Shown in pieces: positions 51,927 through 53,178 of a stretch of DNA of 53,178 nucleotides. Numbering within the stretch: position 1 is the stretch's first letter; each line of letters opens with the position of its first letter. Source of the stretch: Chara braunii (Eukaryota > Streptophyta > Charophyceae > Charales > Characeae); NCBI GenBank assembly GCA_003427395.1, contig BFEA01000031.1, forward strand, positions 4,956,736-5,009,913, given 5' to 3'. The notes under the pieces are model-generated. The model searched no databases. It saw only the letters and a program-made list of their open reading frames with translations, and was not told where the DNA came from. The translations under genes were made by a program, and so were the position numbers.

Positions 51927-52244
51927 ATGAACATGGTGAACATCTCAGGAGAAGATGAGGATGAGGAAACACTAGCAATGAACGCAGACGAACAAATAGA
52001 CCAACAAGTAGTCGATTGGCTGAAGGAACATTTGGGAATGATTTCATTTGGCCCTAAGGATGAAGACCCAATCCCGCTCAATATTTTTGTATTGCCAAAT
52101 TATGAGGGAGTCACAAAAATGAGTTATAATTGCACTATGGGCCAAGATACGGTTTCCGATGCAGTTCGGGCAATGTATACAGCCCAACTTTCTGGCAAGG
52201 TAAGGTGCTCGAAGTGCAATTGCAAACAGTGTCTTGCCCCATAG
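51927..52244 (+). CDS. Small acidic ORF of the 3 kb repeat with C-terminal cysteine cluster
   Basis: ATG-started, 105 codons. It begins MNMVNISGEDEDEETLAMNA, continues VVDWLKEHLGMISFGPKDED and ends RCSKCNCKQCLAP, a compact C-x2-C-x-C-x2-C cluster. The copy A counterpart (from 25228, 66 codons) shares DADEETLEMNADEQADHH and ISFPPKDENPIPLN but is frameshifted before the cysteines. It may be a module of the repeat's lost protein. Function unknown. Confidence 0.35.
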   Translation: MNMVNISGEDEDEETLAMNADEQIDQQVVDWLKEHLGMISFGPKDEDPIPLNIFVLPNYEGVTKMSYNCTMGQDTVSDAVRAMYTAQLSGKVRCSKCNCKQCLAP

Positions 52245-52255
52245 TGCAATAATAA
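52127..52255. repeat. Inverted-repeat pair inside copy B
   Basis: TTGCACTATGGGCCAAGATAC (52130-52150) pairs with GTGTCTTGCCCCATAGTGCA (52229-52248), about 80 bp apart. The pair overlaps the end of the small acidic ORF and is conserved in copy A. Confidence 0.65.
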
Positions 52256-52959
52256 CTTATTTTTGTGATTCTATTCTTTTTTTTTCCAAACACACACACG
52301 CAACCCTTTTTTTTTTTGCTTTTGTTTTTTGGAAAGCCCTTCTACAAACCGTCCATCCCAGCGATGGTGTGTGAACCGTCGGAATTGAGGCCTTGGGCGT
52401 GGGGCTGCTCTATCATTAGTTATGGAGTGGCCCTTGCTAGAGACCAAGTTCAACGTCTCTTAGATACAACAATTAAACACTGTGTATTCCTTTCGTCTAG
52501 TTTATGAGGTTGTAGCTTGTACTTTTCCTACGTCGAAACTCAGTTTTCCCCTGAGGTTGCATGCGTTACCCATCCCAGTATAAAGTTTTCTACTTTCCAC
52601 TTTAAACTAAGATGGAGGAGAGTAGGGTGACACCATGATACTCGCCACCTCCCAGACCTTGGATCTGACGAGCTTCACCGTACAAAATATCCTACAGACT
52701 GGCAGATCGAAGAACGAGGTCCCCAGCAAGTGTGGCCATTGCAAAGTGGGGAGTGGTCCTGCTGGAAGACCTTCAGGGATCGACAGGAGACTTTCTGAAG
52801 CTGTTTATTTCGTCTAACCTCCTGGATGTCAAGCAAGTCACCCTCCTTCGGATGCTATCATTAGTAGTTACCCCGTTAGCAGTGTGGTTGATCCGAAGAG
52901 ACATGGACATTCTACTGGGTGGCTCGCACTACCTGCGTTGTCACTTGTAAGCACCCTCG

Positions 52960-53015
52960 TACGAGTACGGATTCGTACTCTTGTACTCGTACGCTAGGGG
53001 TTCCGTACGAGTTTT
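52960..53015. repeat. GTACGAGTACG palindromic cluster
   Basis: CGTACGAGTACG (52972-52983) is the exact inverse of CGTACTCGTACG-type sequence nearby, and CCGTACGAG recurs at 53002. A short self-complementary cluster just beyond the 3 kb repeat, followed by T-rich sequence to the window end. Confidence 0.6.
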
Positions 53016-53178
53016 TTTTAATTGTTATTATTATTTTAAATCCGGTATTGTTTTTTTTTTGTTCCTTAAATTCTAATAAGAATCTGAAGATGATGCTCGG
53101 CCAAATGTTGCTTGTTTTGTGCTGTTGCATCACATAGTGTTTTTTTCGGATTGTTTTGATGAGTTTGTTTTTTTTTTT

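Larger units (their letters stand above)
49946..52940 (+). repeat. 3 kb dispersed repeat, copy B (no hAT insertion)
   Basis: Collinear with copy A (23235-26232). The right end reads GGGTGGCTCGCACTACCTGC, spanning without interruption the point where copy A is split by the hAT element. Contains the same peptide relics, A-run block and inverted-repeat pair. Confidence 0.75.

Overview
The window looks like a transposon-dominated stretch of a nuclear genome from the green-plant lineage. The host genes I can support are an aldolase fragment at the left edge and one complete cytosolic plant-type glutamine synthetase. Most of the rest is nested, decayed mobile elements, plus two U6 snRNA-like sequences. 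The mix of plant-type enzymes with long, divergent Ty3/gypsy LTRs, a hAT element, a LINE and assembly gaps would fit a charophyte alga such as Chara braunii. That name is inference from general resemblance, not a database match.

Layout. 1-280: 5' end of a class I fructose-bisphosphate aldolase gene (minus strand, cut by the window edge). 503-624: small inverted-repeat element. 941-12455: a dead Ty3/gypsy retrotransposon with a 5'-truncated left LTR, primer-binding site, gag, protease, a deleted reverse-transcriptase core, RNase H, an integrase split by a 568-bp foldback insertion with a 9-bp target duplication, an extra acidic third ORF, and a right LTR of about 2.46 kb. 12.5-20.5 kb: almost no coding capacity, but a striking array of about 17 hairpins with a conserved loop and covarying stems at 16645-17942. 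20504-21323: assembly gap. 22.6-26.2 kb: an ORF with an AT-hook-like motif, then copy A of a ~3 kb dispersed repeat that keeps protein relics. 26233-33255: a hAT element with an 8-bp target duplication, inserted into copy A. 33447-35602: a solo LTR distantly related to the first element, carrying an intact 197-codon ORF. 36298: U6-like sequence with an A-rich tail. About 36415-44231: a LINE with broken ORF1 and ORF2 and an (AAT)n tail. 44841: second, nearly full-length U6-like sequence. 45514-46584: intronless glutamine synthetase with TATA and G-box candidates upstream. 47-49.8 kb: short repeats, palindromes and an integrase fragment. 49946-52940: copy B of the 3 kb repeat, which shows what copy A looked like before the hAT insertion.

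The two enzyme genes do not form a unit. Everything else is explained by layered insertion and decay. The observations most likely to be new are the covarying hairpin array, a reading frame conserved inside the LTRs of two diverged retrotransposon lineages, and the unidentified extra ORF downstream of integrase.
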